From assembly GCA_036495525.1 (NCBI GenBank), contig DASXMR010000126.1, positions 1-22,725 of the forward strand: a stretch of 22,725 bases of DNA. Direction: 5' to 3'. The position numbers and the translations under genes are program-made. The stretch is from DASXMR01 sp036495525 (GTDB taxonomy: Bacteria > Actinomycetota > Actinomycetes > Streptosporangiales > Streptosporangiaceae). The notes under the pieces were generated by a model, which made no database searches, was not told the DNA's origin, and saw only the letters and a list, made by a program, of their open reading frames with translations. Of the stretch, positions 1 to 10,446 are shown in pieces. Position 1 is the stretch's first letter. Each line of letters starts with the position of its first letter.

Positions 1-1226
1 TAAAGCTCGGTGAGCGGCACGTCGGCGTCGGTGAGCCGGCTGACGTCCACCTGGTTGCCGGCCCGGATGAGCGCCTGGATGTCGTCGTTGACGTCCCACA
101 CGTTGACGTTCATGCCCCCTACCACGGCGCCCTCGTTCAGCCAGAACGCGATGAACTCGAGCGAGTCCTTGTCGCCGCGGTAGACCACCTCGTCGTACCT
201 TCCGGGCTCGGGCAGCCCGGCTGCCTCCATGCCCAGGTCGTACTGGTCGCTGAAGAAGTACGGCACGGTGTCGTAGCTGGCCTGCTGGCCGAGCATGGCG
301 CGGGCGGCGATAGGCCCGCTGGCCAGCGCGTTGCCCCAGTGCTCCACCCGGATGGGCCGGCCGAGCACGGTATTGAACGCGTTCGCGACGTCGCCCGCCG
401 CGTAGATGTCCTGGTCCGAGCTGCGCAGTGTCTCGTCGGCCACGATCCCGTTGCTGACCTCAAGGCCGGCCTGCGCCGCGAGGTCAGCGTTCGGTATCAC
501 GCCGATGCCGACAACGACCACGTCCGCTGGCAGCTCGGTTCCCGCGCTGGTGACCACGCCGCTGGCCTTGCCGCCCGAGCCGGTGATCTCGCTGACGCCC
601 TCGCCGAAGCGGAACGTCACGCCGTGGCTGCGATGCAGGCTCGCGAAGACCTCGCCGAGCTCGGGGCCGATCGACCGGTGCAGCGCGCCCGCCTCTGGCT
701 CGACGATGGTGACCTCGCAGTCCGCCTGGCGCGCCGCGGCCGCGGTCTCCAGGCCGATCCAGCCAGAGCCCGCGATGACCACCCGGCCGCCGGACTTGAA
801 AGCCGCGCGGAGCCGCTCGGAGTCGCCGAGCTTGCGCAGGTACAGCACGCCGTCCAGGTCACCTCCTGGCACCCGCAGCCGGCGCGGCGAGGCGCCGGTG
901 CAGATCAGCAGCTTGTCGTAGCCCACGGTGCCGCCGTCGTCCAGCGCGACGGTGCGGGCAGAACGGTCGATCGCGGTGACCGTGGTCCCCAGGCGCAGGT
1001 CAACGTCGTGCTCGGCATACCAGCCGGGCTCGTGCACGAACACCGAGTCGCGTTCGTCGCTGCCGAGCAGGTATCCCTTGGACAGCGGCGGCCGCTCGTA
1101 GGGCCGGTCCGTCTCGGCGCCGATCAGCGTGACCGAGCCGCCGAAGCCCTCCTCGCGCAGGGTTTCCGCCGCCTTGGCGCCGGCCAGGGCTGCTCCTACG
1201 ATCACGAAAGCGGGTTCTGCGGGCAT
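1..1226 (-). CDS. FAD-dependent ferredoxin/rubredoxin reductase-type oxidoreductase, 3' end outside window
   Basis: Predicted flavoprotein that moves electrons from NAD(P)H through FAD to a small iron-sulfur protein or similar acceptor in the cytoplasm. About 408 codons are present without a stop; the family is usually 400-420 residues, so only the last few are missing. The N-terminus has a dinucleotide-binding stretch (VIVGAALAGAKAAE, with Ala for the usual second Gly) and the family signature YERPPLSKGYL. A second Rossmann motif, AGSGWIGLE, lies mid-protein, followed by YAAGDV, the FAD-contacting motif. The C-terminal third matches the reductase C-terminal domain (FFSDQYDLGMEAAG). The ATG at 1226 follows AAGGAG at a 7-nt spacing, a strong ribosome-binding site, so the start is firm. 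It lies 125 nt downstream of dgt on the same strand. The electron acceptor cannot be told; no ferredoxin or P450 gene is in view. Confidence 0.88.
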   Translation of the reverse strand, partial: MPAEPAFVIVGAALAGAKAAETLREEGFGGSVTLIGAETDRPYERPPLSKGYLLGSDERDSVFVHEPGWYAEHDVDLRLGTTVTAIDRSARTVALDDGGTVGYDKLLICTGASPRRLRVPGGDLDGVLYLRKLGDSERLRAAFKSGGRVVIAGSGWIGLETAAAARQADCEVTIVEPEAGALHRSIGPELGEVFASLHRSHGVTFRFGEGVSEITGSGGKASGVVTSAGTELPADVVVVGIGVIPNADLAAQAGLEVSNGIVADETLRSSDQDIYAAGDVANAFNTVLGRPIRVEHWGNALASGPIAARAMLGQQASYDTVPYFFSDQYDLGMEAAGLPEPGRYDEVVYRGDKDSLEFIAFWLNEGAVVGGMNVNVWDVNDDIQALIRAGNQVDVSRLTDADVPLTEL

Positions 1227-1326
1227 GAAAGCGCTCCTTCATGGTGCGAACAGCAGCAAGTGGATGAGCGCGGGGCTGCATAGGTTCGGCGAGAGCCGAC
1301 AATCTGCGGCGGGCCGCGCTGGCGGA

Positions 1327-1340
1327 CCGGCGGTGGCCGG
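1327..1340 (-). terminator. Possible hairpin after dgt
   Basis: A 5-bp GC stem (CCGGC/GCCGG) with a 4-nt loop lies 11 nt after the dgt stop codon and before the oxidoreductase start. There is no U-tract, as is common in high-GC actinobacteria, and short GC stems arise easily by chance here, so this is weak. Confidence 0.22.
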
Positions 1341-1351
1341 CCCAGCCTGCG

Positions 1352-2602
1352 TCACCGGCACAGGCGCGTGTGCCAGGCGATAGCAGAAGTATCCGTCAGT
1401 GACGCTATCTGGTCGACCACAACGCGCAGCCTGGCGGGCTCGGATCCGGCCGCCGCGTAGGCCGGCCGCAGCATCGGGTCGAGTGCCTGCGGCGCGCCAG
1501 CCTGCAGCGCTCCCGCGAGCTCGGCGATCAGCTCGCGCTCGGCTGCCTGCGCGGCGGCCGCACCTGCCCGGCTCATCACGTAGCAGGCGGTCACGGCCTT
1601 GAGCAGGGCGCACTCCAGCCGCTGCTGCCTGGGCACGGTCAGGCTCGCCGCATAGCGGCTAAGGGGAGGCGACCCGGCGGCGCGTGTCGCGGCCTGGGCG
1701 GCCCGGCAGAACCGCCCGATCAGCTCGCTAGTCAGGTTCTTCACCGCGGCGGCCGAGTCCGGGCCGCCGTCGAACCGGGCCGGCCACCACGGCTGGCGCA
1801 GCAGCGCGGCGAAGATCTCGGTGAGCTCGTCGGCGCTGGCCGAGCCGGGCGCGCAGTACTCAGCCGCGGCAACCTGGGCGACACCGCGCTGCTCGGCCGG
1901 GTCCCGCAGCCGCTCCAGGGTGACCAGTCCGGCGTGCAGCCCGTCCTCCAGGTCGTGCACCGAGTAGGCGACGTCGTCGGCCCAGTCCATGGCCTGCGCC
2001 TCCAGGCACGGCCTGCCACCGGGGGCGCCAGCCCGGATCCACCGGAACACCTGCTCGTCGGCCGCGTACGCGCCGTACTTGCCTGACTGGCTCTCCGGGC
2101 CGGCCGCGCCATCGCCGCCTGGCTCGCCGGGCGCCAGCCACGGGTACTTCAGCGTCGCGTCGAGAGTTGCCCTGGTCAGGTTCAGGCCGGCGCCTGGCAC
2201 CTTCGCCTCAAGCCGGGTCAGCAGCCGCAGGCTCTGCGCGTTGCCCTCGAACCCGCCGCAGCCGGCCGCGATCTGCGCGAGCGCCGCCTCGCCGTTGTGG
2301 CCGAACGGCGGGTGCCCAAGGTCGTGCGCCAGGCAGGCGGCGTCGACCAGGTCAGGATCGCAGCCCAGCGCGGCGCCGAGCTCGCGGCCGACCTGGGCGC
2401 ACTCCAGCGAGTGGGTCAGCCTGGTCCGCGTGAAGTCGCCGGACCCGACGGCGACCACCTGCGTCTTGGCCGCGAGCCTGCGCAGCGCCGAGCTGTGCAG
2501 CACTCTGGCCCGGTCGCGCTCGAATACGCCCCGGCCAGCGCGCGGGTCCTTCGGCGGCTCGGCCGCCCACCGCGCGGTGGCCTCCCCGTCGTAGCCGGTC
2601 AC
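1352..2602 (-). CDS. dgt: Deoxyguanosinetriphosphate triphosphohydrolase (HD domain)
   Basis: Hydrolyses dGTP (and often other dNTPs) to the deoxynucleoside and tripolyphosphate, adjusting dNTP pools in the cytoplasm. The 416-residue protein has the dGTPase signature RDRARVLHSSALRRLAAKTQV near residue 30 and the HD metal site HDLGHPPFGHNGE beginning at His93-Asp94. A further conserved stretch, MDWADDVAYSVHDLEDG, carries the second Asp of the metal centre. Length matches the short actinobacterial type. The GTG start at 2602 is 19 nt after the ppdK stop, with no convincing Shine-Dalgarno, so it is probably translated by coupling with ppdK in one transcript. Dgt genes in actinobacteria often sit near glyS or dnaG; glyS is a few kilobases away here. 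Confidence 0.93.
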   Translation of the reverse strand: MTGYDGEATARWAAEPPKDPRAGRGVFERDRARVLHSSALRRLAAKTQVVAVGSGDFTRTRLTHSLECAQVGRELGAALGCDPDLVDAACLAHDLGHPPFGHNGEAALAQIAAGCGGFEGNAQSLRLLTRLEAKVPGAGLNLTRATLDATLKYPWLAPGEPGGDGAAGPESQSGKYGAYAADEQVFRWIRAGAPGGRPCLEAQAMDWADDVAYSVHDLEDGLHAGLVTLERLRDPAEQRGVAQVAAAEYCAPGSASADELTEIFAALLRQPWWPARFDGGPDSAAAVKNLTSELIGRFCRAAQAATRAAGSPPLSRYAASLTVPRQQRLECALLKAVTACYVMSRAGAAAAQAAERELIAELAGALQAGAPQALDPMLRPAYAAAGSEPARLRVVVDQIASLTDTSAIAWHTRLCR

Positions 2603-2621
2603 CGGCGGCCGGGCTGGCTGC

Positions 2622-5306
<2,685 letters not shown>

Positions 5307-5469
5307 TGCACGCACTCCTCGCGGTATCGCGCGCCCGGCTGCTGGGCTGGACACAGGGCGGCTGTGTGATCTGCGGCCTGACGGCCCTTGCCTGATCCCG
5401 CGGCCTTGACGGCCGTCTCCTCGGACTCTATCGAGCATCAGCGCATGCCGTGGACCCTCACCCCGGCGC

Positions 5470-5489
5470 ACGATAATGGCCTGGCCATT
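5470..5489 (-). promoter_or_regulatory. Inverted repeat overlapping a candidate -10 upstream of ppdK
   Basis: AATGGCC and GGCCATT form a perfect 7+1+7 inverted repeat at 5475-5489. On the minus strand the hexamer TATCGT (plus positions 5470-5475) fits the actinobacterial TAnnnT -10 pattern and overlaps its edge. A transcript from here would give ppdK a leader of about 155 nt. No good -35 is visible. A second -10-like hexamer, TAGAGT, lies closer to ppdK around 5427. On the plus strand GATAAT (5472-5477) could serve the opposite direction instead. The repeat itself is certain; its role as an operator is inferred. Confidence 0.35.
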
Positions 5490-5687
5490 GCCGGGCGAGG
5501 ACGCCGACGACGACCACCCGCCGCCCCTGAGAACTGTCGTCACGACTAGCTCGCCCGCGCAGGCAGCATGGCGCCCGGATGGCCTGATCGGCGATGCCGA
5601 TGCTGATGGCCACCGGGCCGGCGGCGACCCGAGCCCGCGAGCTGGCTGGCACTGCCAAGCGGCCGGGCGGAAAGCCGGTGGTGGCGG

Positions 5688-5693
5688 CACAAT
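5688..5693 (+). promoter_or_regulatory. Possible -10 for leaderless transcription of the 5700 gene
   Basis: CACAAT lies exactly 6 nt before the ATG at 5700, the spacing expected if transcription starts at the A of the start codon. It matches only the second and sixth positions of TAnnnT, but no clear Shine-Dalgarno precedes the gene. Weak candidate. Confidence 0.2.
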
Positions 5694-5699
5694 GACCTG

Positions 5700-6548
5700 A
5701 TGAACGAGGTAACGATCGGGCTGCTGCATCCGGGCGAGATGGGCGCCGCGATCGGGCGCTGCCTGACCGCGGCGGGACACGAGGTGCTGTGGGCGTCGGA
5801 CGGCCGCGGCCCGCAGAGCGCGGCGCGGGCCAGGACAGCCGGGCTGACCGACGCCGGAACGATCGCCGAGGTCGCTGACCGCGCCGACGTGATCGTGTCG
5901 GTCTGCCCGCCGCACGCCGCCCTGGACGTCGCCTGGGCTGCCCAGGGATTCGGCGGCCTGTACCTGGACGCCAACGCCATCTCCCCCGCCACCGCCCGCG
6001 AGGTCTGCCTGATGGTCACCGACGGCGGCGCAACCTACGTCGACGGCGGGATCGTCGGTCCGCCGCCGGCCGCTGCGGGCACCACCAGGCTTTACCTTTC
6101 CGGCGATCAGGCGCCGGCGGCGGCCGAGCTGTTCGACGGCACCGCCCTCGACGCCCGGATCGTGCCGGGCGGTGCCACCGCGGCGTCGGCGCTGAAGCTG
6201 GCCTACGCCGCCTGGACCAAGGGCACCAGCTCGCTGCTGCTGCAGATCAGGGCGCTGGCCAGGGCTGAGGGAGTAGAGCAGGCGCTGCTGGCTGAGTGGG
6301 AGATTTCGCAGCCCGCGCTGGCCAGCCGGTCAGCGGGGGCGGCCGGCTCGGCGCTGGCCAAGGGCTGGCGCTGGGTTGCCGAGATGGAGGAGATCGCGAC
6401 GATGATGGCCGCTGCCGGACTGCCCGACGGATTTCACCAGGCGGCGGCTGAGGTCTTCCGCCGGATGCCGGCGCCGGCTTCAGTCGAGCCAGCTGATCAG
6501 CTCGACACTGTCCTTGCGGCGCTGACCGGCGAGAACGCCAGGACCTGA
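5700..6548 (+). CDS. 6-phosphogluconate-dehydrogenase-like NAD(P)-binding protein (DUF1932 type)
   Basis: Predicted NAD(P)-dependent dehydrogenase or reductase of the beta-hydroxyacid dehydrogenase/imine-reductase-like superfamily; substrate unknown. The 282-residue protein starts directly with the Rossmann fold: IGLLHPGEMGAAIG at about residues 6-19 is the nucleotide-binding loop, and VIVSVCPPHAALDVA near residue 65 is the usual second half. DANAISPATAREV and VDGGIVGPPP correspond to the substrate-side motifs. The C-terminal helical half, with KLAYAAWTKGTSSLLLQIRALARAEGV, resembles DUF1932 and contains the conserved Lys expected after the Rossmann domain. The ATG at 5700 is supported because the fold begins at once; a TGATG overlap with an unconvincing upstream frame is noted elsewhere. 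The TMEM175-type gene follows after 69 nt on the same strand and may be cotranscribed. Confidence 0.85.
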   Translation: MNEVTIGLLHPGEMGAAIGRCLTAAGHEVLWASDGRGPQSAARARTAGLTDAGTIAEVADRADVIVSVCPPHAALDVAWAAQGFGGLYLDANAISPATAREVCLMVTDGGATYVDGGIVGPPPAAAGTTRLYLSGDQAPAAAELFDGTALDARIVPGGATAASALKLAYAAWTKGTSSLLLQIRALARAEGVEQALLAEWEISQPALASRSAGAAGSALAKGWRWVAEMEEIATMMAAAGLPDGFHQAAAEVFRRMPAPASVEPADQLDTVLAALTGENART

Positions 6549-6591
6549 GGCAGCCAGGCTAACCCGGCTGACGGCCGGGAAGAGGACACGC

Positions 6592-6621
6592 ATGGATCGC
6601 GCGGGAGCAGCCTGCTCATGA
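6592..6621 (+). CDS. Nine-residue leader ORF overlapping the TMEM175-family gene
   Basis: ATG at 6592 follows AGAGGA (6581-6586) at a 5-nt spacing, an excellent ribosome-binding site, better than that of the gene downstream. It encodes MDRAGAACS and stops with a TGA (6619-6621) that shares ATGA with the downstream start at 6618. The arrangement suggests translational coupling or a regulatory leader peptide. There is no run of one amino acid that would point to attenuation, though a Cys codon sits next to last. A chance ORF cannot be excluded. Confidence 0.4.
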   Translation: MDRAGAACS

Positions 6622-7259
6622 GCCAGCCCGGCCCACGAACCTCGGACCCGCTGTCCAAGGGCGGTGTCGGCCGCCTGCAGGCGCTGGCCGACGGCATCTT
6701 CGCCGTCGCCATGACGCTGCTGGTATTGAACCTGCCCACCGGCGCCGGCACCGACAAGCAGGTCTCGGGGGTGCTCAGCGACGCACTGCCGCACCTGCTG
6801 CTGTACTTCGCCAGCATCCTGATGCTCGGGGCGCTGTGGTTCAGCCACCGCAACGCGTTCGAGTACTTCCGCCGGACCGATCATCCGCATACCTGGCTCA
6901 ACCTGATCATGCTCACGTTCGTCGCGCTCGTCCCCTGGACGACCGCGCTGGTCGCGCAGCACGTGCATGAGCCTCTGGCCGTCACCGTCTACGCTGCCAA
7001 CCTGGGCATCGTGACCGCGCTCGACGCCGCGGCCTGGCGTTACGCCACCGGTCCCGCCGCTCTGACCGAGGAGCTCACGCCCCGGTTCGTGGCGGTGAGC
7101 CGGCTGCTCACCGTCGTGCCGGTGGCCGGCTCCGTCGTCGCCATCGGGGTCTGCTGGCTGAGCACCTGGGCCGGGCTGGCGGTCATCGTGGCGCTCGCCC
7201 TGCTGCCGGTGACCGGCGTCTCCTACCGCGTCCAGCACCGGCTGAGCAGCCAGGGCTGA
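6618..7259 (+). CDS. TMEM175-family (DUF1211) integral membrane protein, putative potassium channel
   Basis: The 213-residue protein has about six hydrophobic segments and the TMEM175 signature in its first helix: GRLQALADGIFAVAMTLLVLNL at about residues 15-36. Characterised members are potassium-permeable channels whose first helix lines the pore. Other family features are ALWFSHRNAFEYFRRTD after helix 3 and the WLNLIMLTFVALVPWTTAL stretch of helix 4. The usual Phe-Ser-Asp of helix 1 is Ala-Leu-Ala-Asp here, so selectivity may differ. The ATG at 6618 has GGGAG 10 nt upstream and lies inside the stop codon of a 9-codon leader ORF. It acts at the cytoplasmic membrane, probably as a dimer or tetramer by family analogy. 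Confidence 0.85.
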   Translation: MSQPGPRTSDPLSKGGVGRLQALADGIFAVAMTLLVLNLPTGAGTDKQVSGVLSDALPHLLLYFASILMLGALWFSHRNAFEYFRRTDHPHTWLNLIMLTFVALVPWTTALVAQHVHEPLAVTVYAANLGIVTALDAAAWRYATGPAALTEELTPRFVAVSRLLTVVPVAGSVVAIGVCWLSTWAGLAVIVALALLPVTGVSYRVQHRLSSQG

Positions 7260-7336
7260 GCCCTTGTCCTCAGCACGACCGCGCAAACCGGACGCTTGCC
7301 GCGCATCATGGCGAACTGCCGGGGTAACAGCCACAG

Positions 7337-9532
7337 ATGCTCGAAGCACTGCTCCTCGCCGGGATCGTGGCTGCCCCGCTCGGCTCGGCCGGCCTTTTCC
7401 TGCCCGCCCGGCGGCGACTGCACACCGCGGGGTTCTGGCCGAGCGCGCGGCGGCTGACCTTCGCGCTGATCGGCTCGGCGCTGCTTGCCGCCGCGGTAGC
7501 AGGCGTGCTCCGGCTCATCGGCGTCACCAGCCACAACATCATCAGCGGCGTGGCTGCCGTGCTGGTCGTGAGCCTCGTCTGGCTGCCAGCCACCCGGCGG
7601 TGGAACGCCCGCGCTCACCTGTGCTGGTCGTCCAGCATCTTCCTGTTCGTGGTCTACCTGACCTTCGCACTGGACTGGACCTTCACCAGCGACCTGGGCC
7701 CGGCCAGCACCGCCGGCGGCGTGCTGCTGTGGTTCTTCGAGCTGCTGGCAGCGGTGCTGAGCTGCGCGTACCTGTGGGAGATCTGTGATGCGCTGGGCAC
7801 CGAGCGGTGGCTGCGGCGGCTGCCAGAACGGCAGCAGCTGGCCGGCGCCGAGGCTGACCTGCCGTTCGTCAGCCTGCACGTGCCAGCCCACAACGAGCCG
7901 CCCGACATGGTCATCGACACGCTGCGCTCGCTGCTGCGGCTCGACTATCCCCGCTACGAGATCATCCTGATCGACGACAACACCGACGACGAGGAGCTGT
8001 GGCGGCCGGTCGAGCAGTGGTGCGCCAGGCACGACGTGAAGTTCAAGCACCTGCAGGACTGGCCCGGCTACAAGTCCGGGGCGCTGAACTACGCGCTGCG
8101 CCAGCTGACCGACGAGCGCGCCGAGGTCATCGGCGTTGTCGACTCGGATTATCAGATCGAGCGCGGCTTCCTGCGGCGCTGCGCCAGCGCCTTCGCCGAC
8201 CCGTGGACCGGGTTCGTGCAGTCGCCCCAGGATTACCGGGACTGGCAGCACGCGCCTTATTACCGCCGGCTGTATTACTCCTACAAGTACTTCTTCGCCG
8301 TCTCGCAGCCATCACGCAACGAGCGCGACGGGGCGATCTTCGCGGGCACCATGGGGCTGATCCGGCGGGTCGCGCTCGACGCGCTCGGCGGCTGGGACGA
8401 GTGGTGCATCACCGAGGACGCCGAGCTGTCGCTGCGGCTGCTGCGCGCTGGCTGGAACGGGCTGCACGTGGACCAGACGTTCGGCCACGGGATCATGCCG
8501 CTGACCTTCGAGGCGCTGAAGGGACAGCGGTATCGCTGGTGCTTCGGCGGCATCCAGATCCTGCGGATGCACTGGCGGTCGCTGATGCCCGGCCGCAGGT
8601 CAGCCGAGAACCACCTGACGGCGGCGCAGCGGTGGGCGTACCTGGCCGGCGGGATCCAGTGGTACGGGGACCTGCTGGGGCTGGTGTTCCTGGTCTTCCT
8701 GCTGGCCGGCGCCGTCAACCTGGCCACCGGCGGGGGCGAGCTGTTCAGGAAGCTCACCCCGTTCCTGGTGGCCACCATCCCGGTGCTGGTCGGGCTCGGC
8801 CTGATCCGGGCGATCGCGCTGCTGCGCCGCGGCACCGGCGCGTCCTGGCGGGACGCGCTTGGCGCGTTCTTCATCTGGCAGTCCACCTCCGTTGTCGTCG
8901 CGCGTGCCTCGGTGCTCGGCCTGTTCGCGCGCAAGGCAGCGTTCCTGCGCACGCCCAAGACCAGCGAGCAGGCAAAGTGGTGGGAGGCGCTGCGGGCAAA
9001 CTGGGCCGAGTCGTCACTGGCCCTGCTCGGCCTGGCCGGCATCGTCGGCGCGCTGACCAGGGCAACCCAGCTCGGCGGGCCGCTGCTCGCCGCCCTTCTG
9101 GTCTTTCCGGTGCTCGGGCTCGCGGCCGCGCCCGTCAACAGCTGGGCCGCGCAGCGCGCCGCCCTGCCTGCCTGGCTGCGCCGCCGCCGGCAGACCGAGT
9201 ACCAGCGCGACCGGCGCGCATTCGCGGCCGGGGCGGCGGGCGGCGCGGTCGCGGTCGCCGCGATCGCCATCGCCGCTGTCGCGCTGATGCTCGCGCCAAG
9301 CCACCACCCGGTGCGCGGCCCTGACCTGCTCGGCCCGGCGAAGGGCCGGCCGCACCGCACGCACCCCAGTCACACCCCGGCACCGGCCCCGTCGCCCTCC
9401 TCGTCCAGCCCTTCGCCGACGCCGGTGCCGTCAACGACGACGCCATCGCCGTCGCCGAGTCCGTCACCGACCAGCACGTCACCTTCACCGAGCCCGTCGG
9501 TCAGCGTCAGCACGTCCGCGCCTGGCGGCTAG
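7337..9532 (+). CDS. Membrane-bound GT2 family glycosyltransferase with Pro/Ser/Thr-rich tail
   Basis: Predicted processive-type glycosyltransferase that uses a nucleotide sugar to build a cell-surface polysaccharide; donor and product unknown. The 731-residue protein starts with several membrane helices (residues 1-150), then a GT-A catalytic domain: LHVPAHNEPP near 179, IDDNTDD near 211, DSD near 268 (metal and donor binding), EDAELSLRLLRAGW near 359 (catalytic Asp) and QRYRW near 396. This D,D,D,QxxRW pattern is the cellulose/hyaluronan-synthase type. Further helices cover about 430-650. The last 50-75 residues are almost only Pro, Ser, Thr and Ala, unlike the usual PilZ or short basic ends. 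The start is uncertain by a few codons because the ribosome-binding site is weak. No partner subunit, hydrolase or PilZ gene is adjacent; a convergent MFS gene follows after 46 nt. Confidence 0.9.
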   Translation: MLEALLLAGIVAAPLGSAGLFLPARRRLHTAGFWPSARRLTFALIGSALLAAAVAGVLRLIGVTSHNIISGVAAVLVVSLVWLPATRRWNARAHLCWSSSIFLFVVYLTFALDWTFTSDLGPASTAGGVLLWFFELLAAVLSCAYLWEICDALGTERWLRRLPERQQLAGAEADLPFVSLHVPAHNEPPDMVIDTLRSLLRLDYPRYEIILIDDNTDDEELWRPVEQWCARHDVKFKHLQDWPGYKSGALNYALRQLTDERAEVIGVVDSDYQIERGFLRRCASAFADPWTGFVQSPQDYRDWQHAPYYRRLYYSYKYFFAVSQPSRNERDGAIFAGTMGLIRRVALDALGGWDEWCITEDAELSLRLLRAGWNGLHVDQTFGHGIMPLTFEALKGQRYRWCFGGIQILRMHWRSLMPGRRSAENHLTAAQRWAYLAGGIQWYGDLLGLVFLVFLLAGAVNLATGGGELFRKLTPFLVATIPVLVGLGLIRAIALLRRGTGASWRDALGAFFIWQSTSVVVARASVLGLFARKAAFLRTPKTSEQAKWWEALRANWAESSLALLGLAGIVGALTRATQLGGPLLAALLVFPVLGLAAAPVNSWAAQRAALPAWLRRRRQTEYQRDRRAFAAGAAGGAVAVAAIAIAAVALMLAPSHHPVRGPDLLGPAKGRPHRTHPSHTPAPAPSPSSSSPSPTPVPSTTTPSPSPSPSPTSTSPSPSPSVSVSTSAPGG

Positions 9533-9578
9533 CTGCCAGGCCAGGCCGGGACGGCCGGGGCTCAGCGGGCTAGCGTGC

Positions 9579-10385
9579 TCACCTCGCGACGGCGCCGGCA
9601 TCCGCCTGGCCGGCCGTGAGCGTTTCTTCGCCGCGTTCCAGCGCCGTGAAGTGGCGCATCGCCAGGACCGCGAGCATCGCCGCGGCCAGGAAGAAGGCCG
9701 CGGCAACGGCGAACGGCGCCTGGAAGCCAAGGTGCGATGCGAGCAGGCCGCCGAGCCCGGCACCGGCGGCCAGGCCGCACAGTCCAGCCAGCCGGGAAAC
9801 GGAGCCCACCCGGCCCATCATGGCCGTCGGCGTCACCTTCTGCCTGATCGAGGCGGCCATGACGTTCCAGACGACCGAATGACAGATGTAGGCGGCCAGC
9901 GCCACGGCCACCAGCCACACGTCGCTGGTCAGCGCGATCGCGCCGAACGACAGCGCGCCGACGGCAAGAGCGGCGACGACCGACCAGCCGTATCCGACCC
10001 GGCTGCGCAGCCGGCTGGCGACGACGCTGCCGAGCAGGCCGCCCACCGCGGAGAACGACAGCAGGAAGCCGTAGCCGGCCGGGCGCGCCGCTAACGGGGT
10101 GACTTTAGCCAGGACGAGCGCGGTCAGCCCGGCGAAGATGAGGACTCGCGAGAAGCTGGCCAGGCAGAGCAGCCGGCGCCGGTCGAGCCGGTCTACCAGC
10201 ACGCCGATGCCCAGCACGGCCAGCAGGCGCGGCAGGGCGTACGCCGCAGACAGCCCGGCGATCTCGGCTGGATTGCCGGTGAGCGAGACGGCCAGCAGCG
10301 GCAGCGCGACGAAGGTGGCGCCGTCAGCGAGATTCGACGCCGCGCTGCCAGCCCAGATTCTGCGGTACTCAGGACCGAGATTCAC
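9579..10385 (-). CDS. Shortened MFS transporter, probably lacking central helices
   Basis: Resembles drug- or siderophore-efflux MFS proteins, which are normally about 400 residues with 12 helices; this one has 268 residues and about 8. The N-terminus aligns with helices 1-3: YRRIWAGSAASNLADG and the helix 2-3 loop DRLDRRRLL. After TALVLAKVTPL the sequence passes straight to GYGFLLSFSAVGGLLGS, which in relatives belongs near helix 8, and then runs normally to the end. Roughly 130-150 residues (helices 4-7) therefore seem missing, in frame. Codon 98, at the apparent join, is the rare leucine codon TTA. The GTG start at 10385 has GGAGAG just upstream. It may be a non-functional remnant or a small transporter needing a partner. 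Convergent with the GT2 gene; same strand as glyS but 150 nt after it. Confidence 0.75.
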   Translation of the reverse strand: MNLGPEYRRIWAGSAASNLADGATFVALPLLAVSLTGNPAEIAGLSAAYALPRLLAVLGIGVLVDRLDRRRLLCLASFSRVLIFAGLTALVLAKVTPLAARPAGYGFLLSFSAVGGLLGSVVASRLRSRVGYGWSVVAALAVGALSFGAIALTSDVWLVAVALAAYICHSVVWNVMAASIRQKVTPTAMMGRVGSVSRLAGLCGLAAGAGLGGLLASHLGFQAPFAVAAAFFLAAAMLAVLAMRHFTALERGEETLTAGQADAGAVAR

Positions 10386-10446
10386 GGCTCTCCCCGGCGT
10401 GGCTGACGTGATGGCGCTGGCTCGCGGCTGCGCGGGCCGGTCCGGC

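Larger units (their letters stand above)
5307..5699. other. Non-coding divergent region between ppdK and the NAD(P)-binding gene
   Basis: This 393-nt stretch separates two divergently transcribed genes. It holds the ppdK ribosome-binding site (5315-5320), a small CGGCC/GGCCG hairpin at 5401-5415 and a perfect 15-bp inverted repeat at 5475-5489. An open frame on the plus strand from 5476 has clearly lower third-position GC than the neighbouring genes and no visible ribosome-binding site, so I treat the region as regulatory rather than coding. Confidence 0.6.

Noticed and set aside
5476..5700. 74-codon plus-strand frame ending in TGATG over the start of the 5700 gene
   Set aside because: The overlap looks like coupling, but third-position GC is only about 75 percent against a clearly higher value in neighbouring genes, no ribosome-binding site precedes it, and the product resembles nothing I know.
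5307..5915. About 200 extra codons open upstream of ppdK in the same frame
   Set aside because: This part is Arg/Pro/Gly-rich, overlaps the divergent gene and lacks homology; the conserved PPDK start with a good ribosome-binding site lies at 5306.
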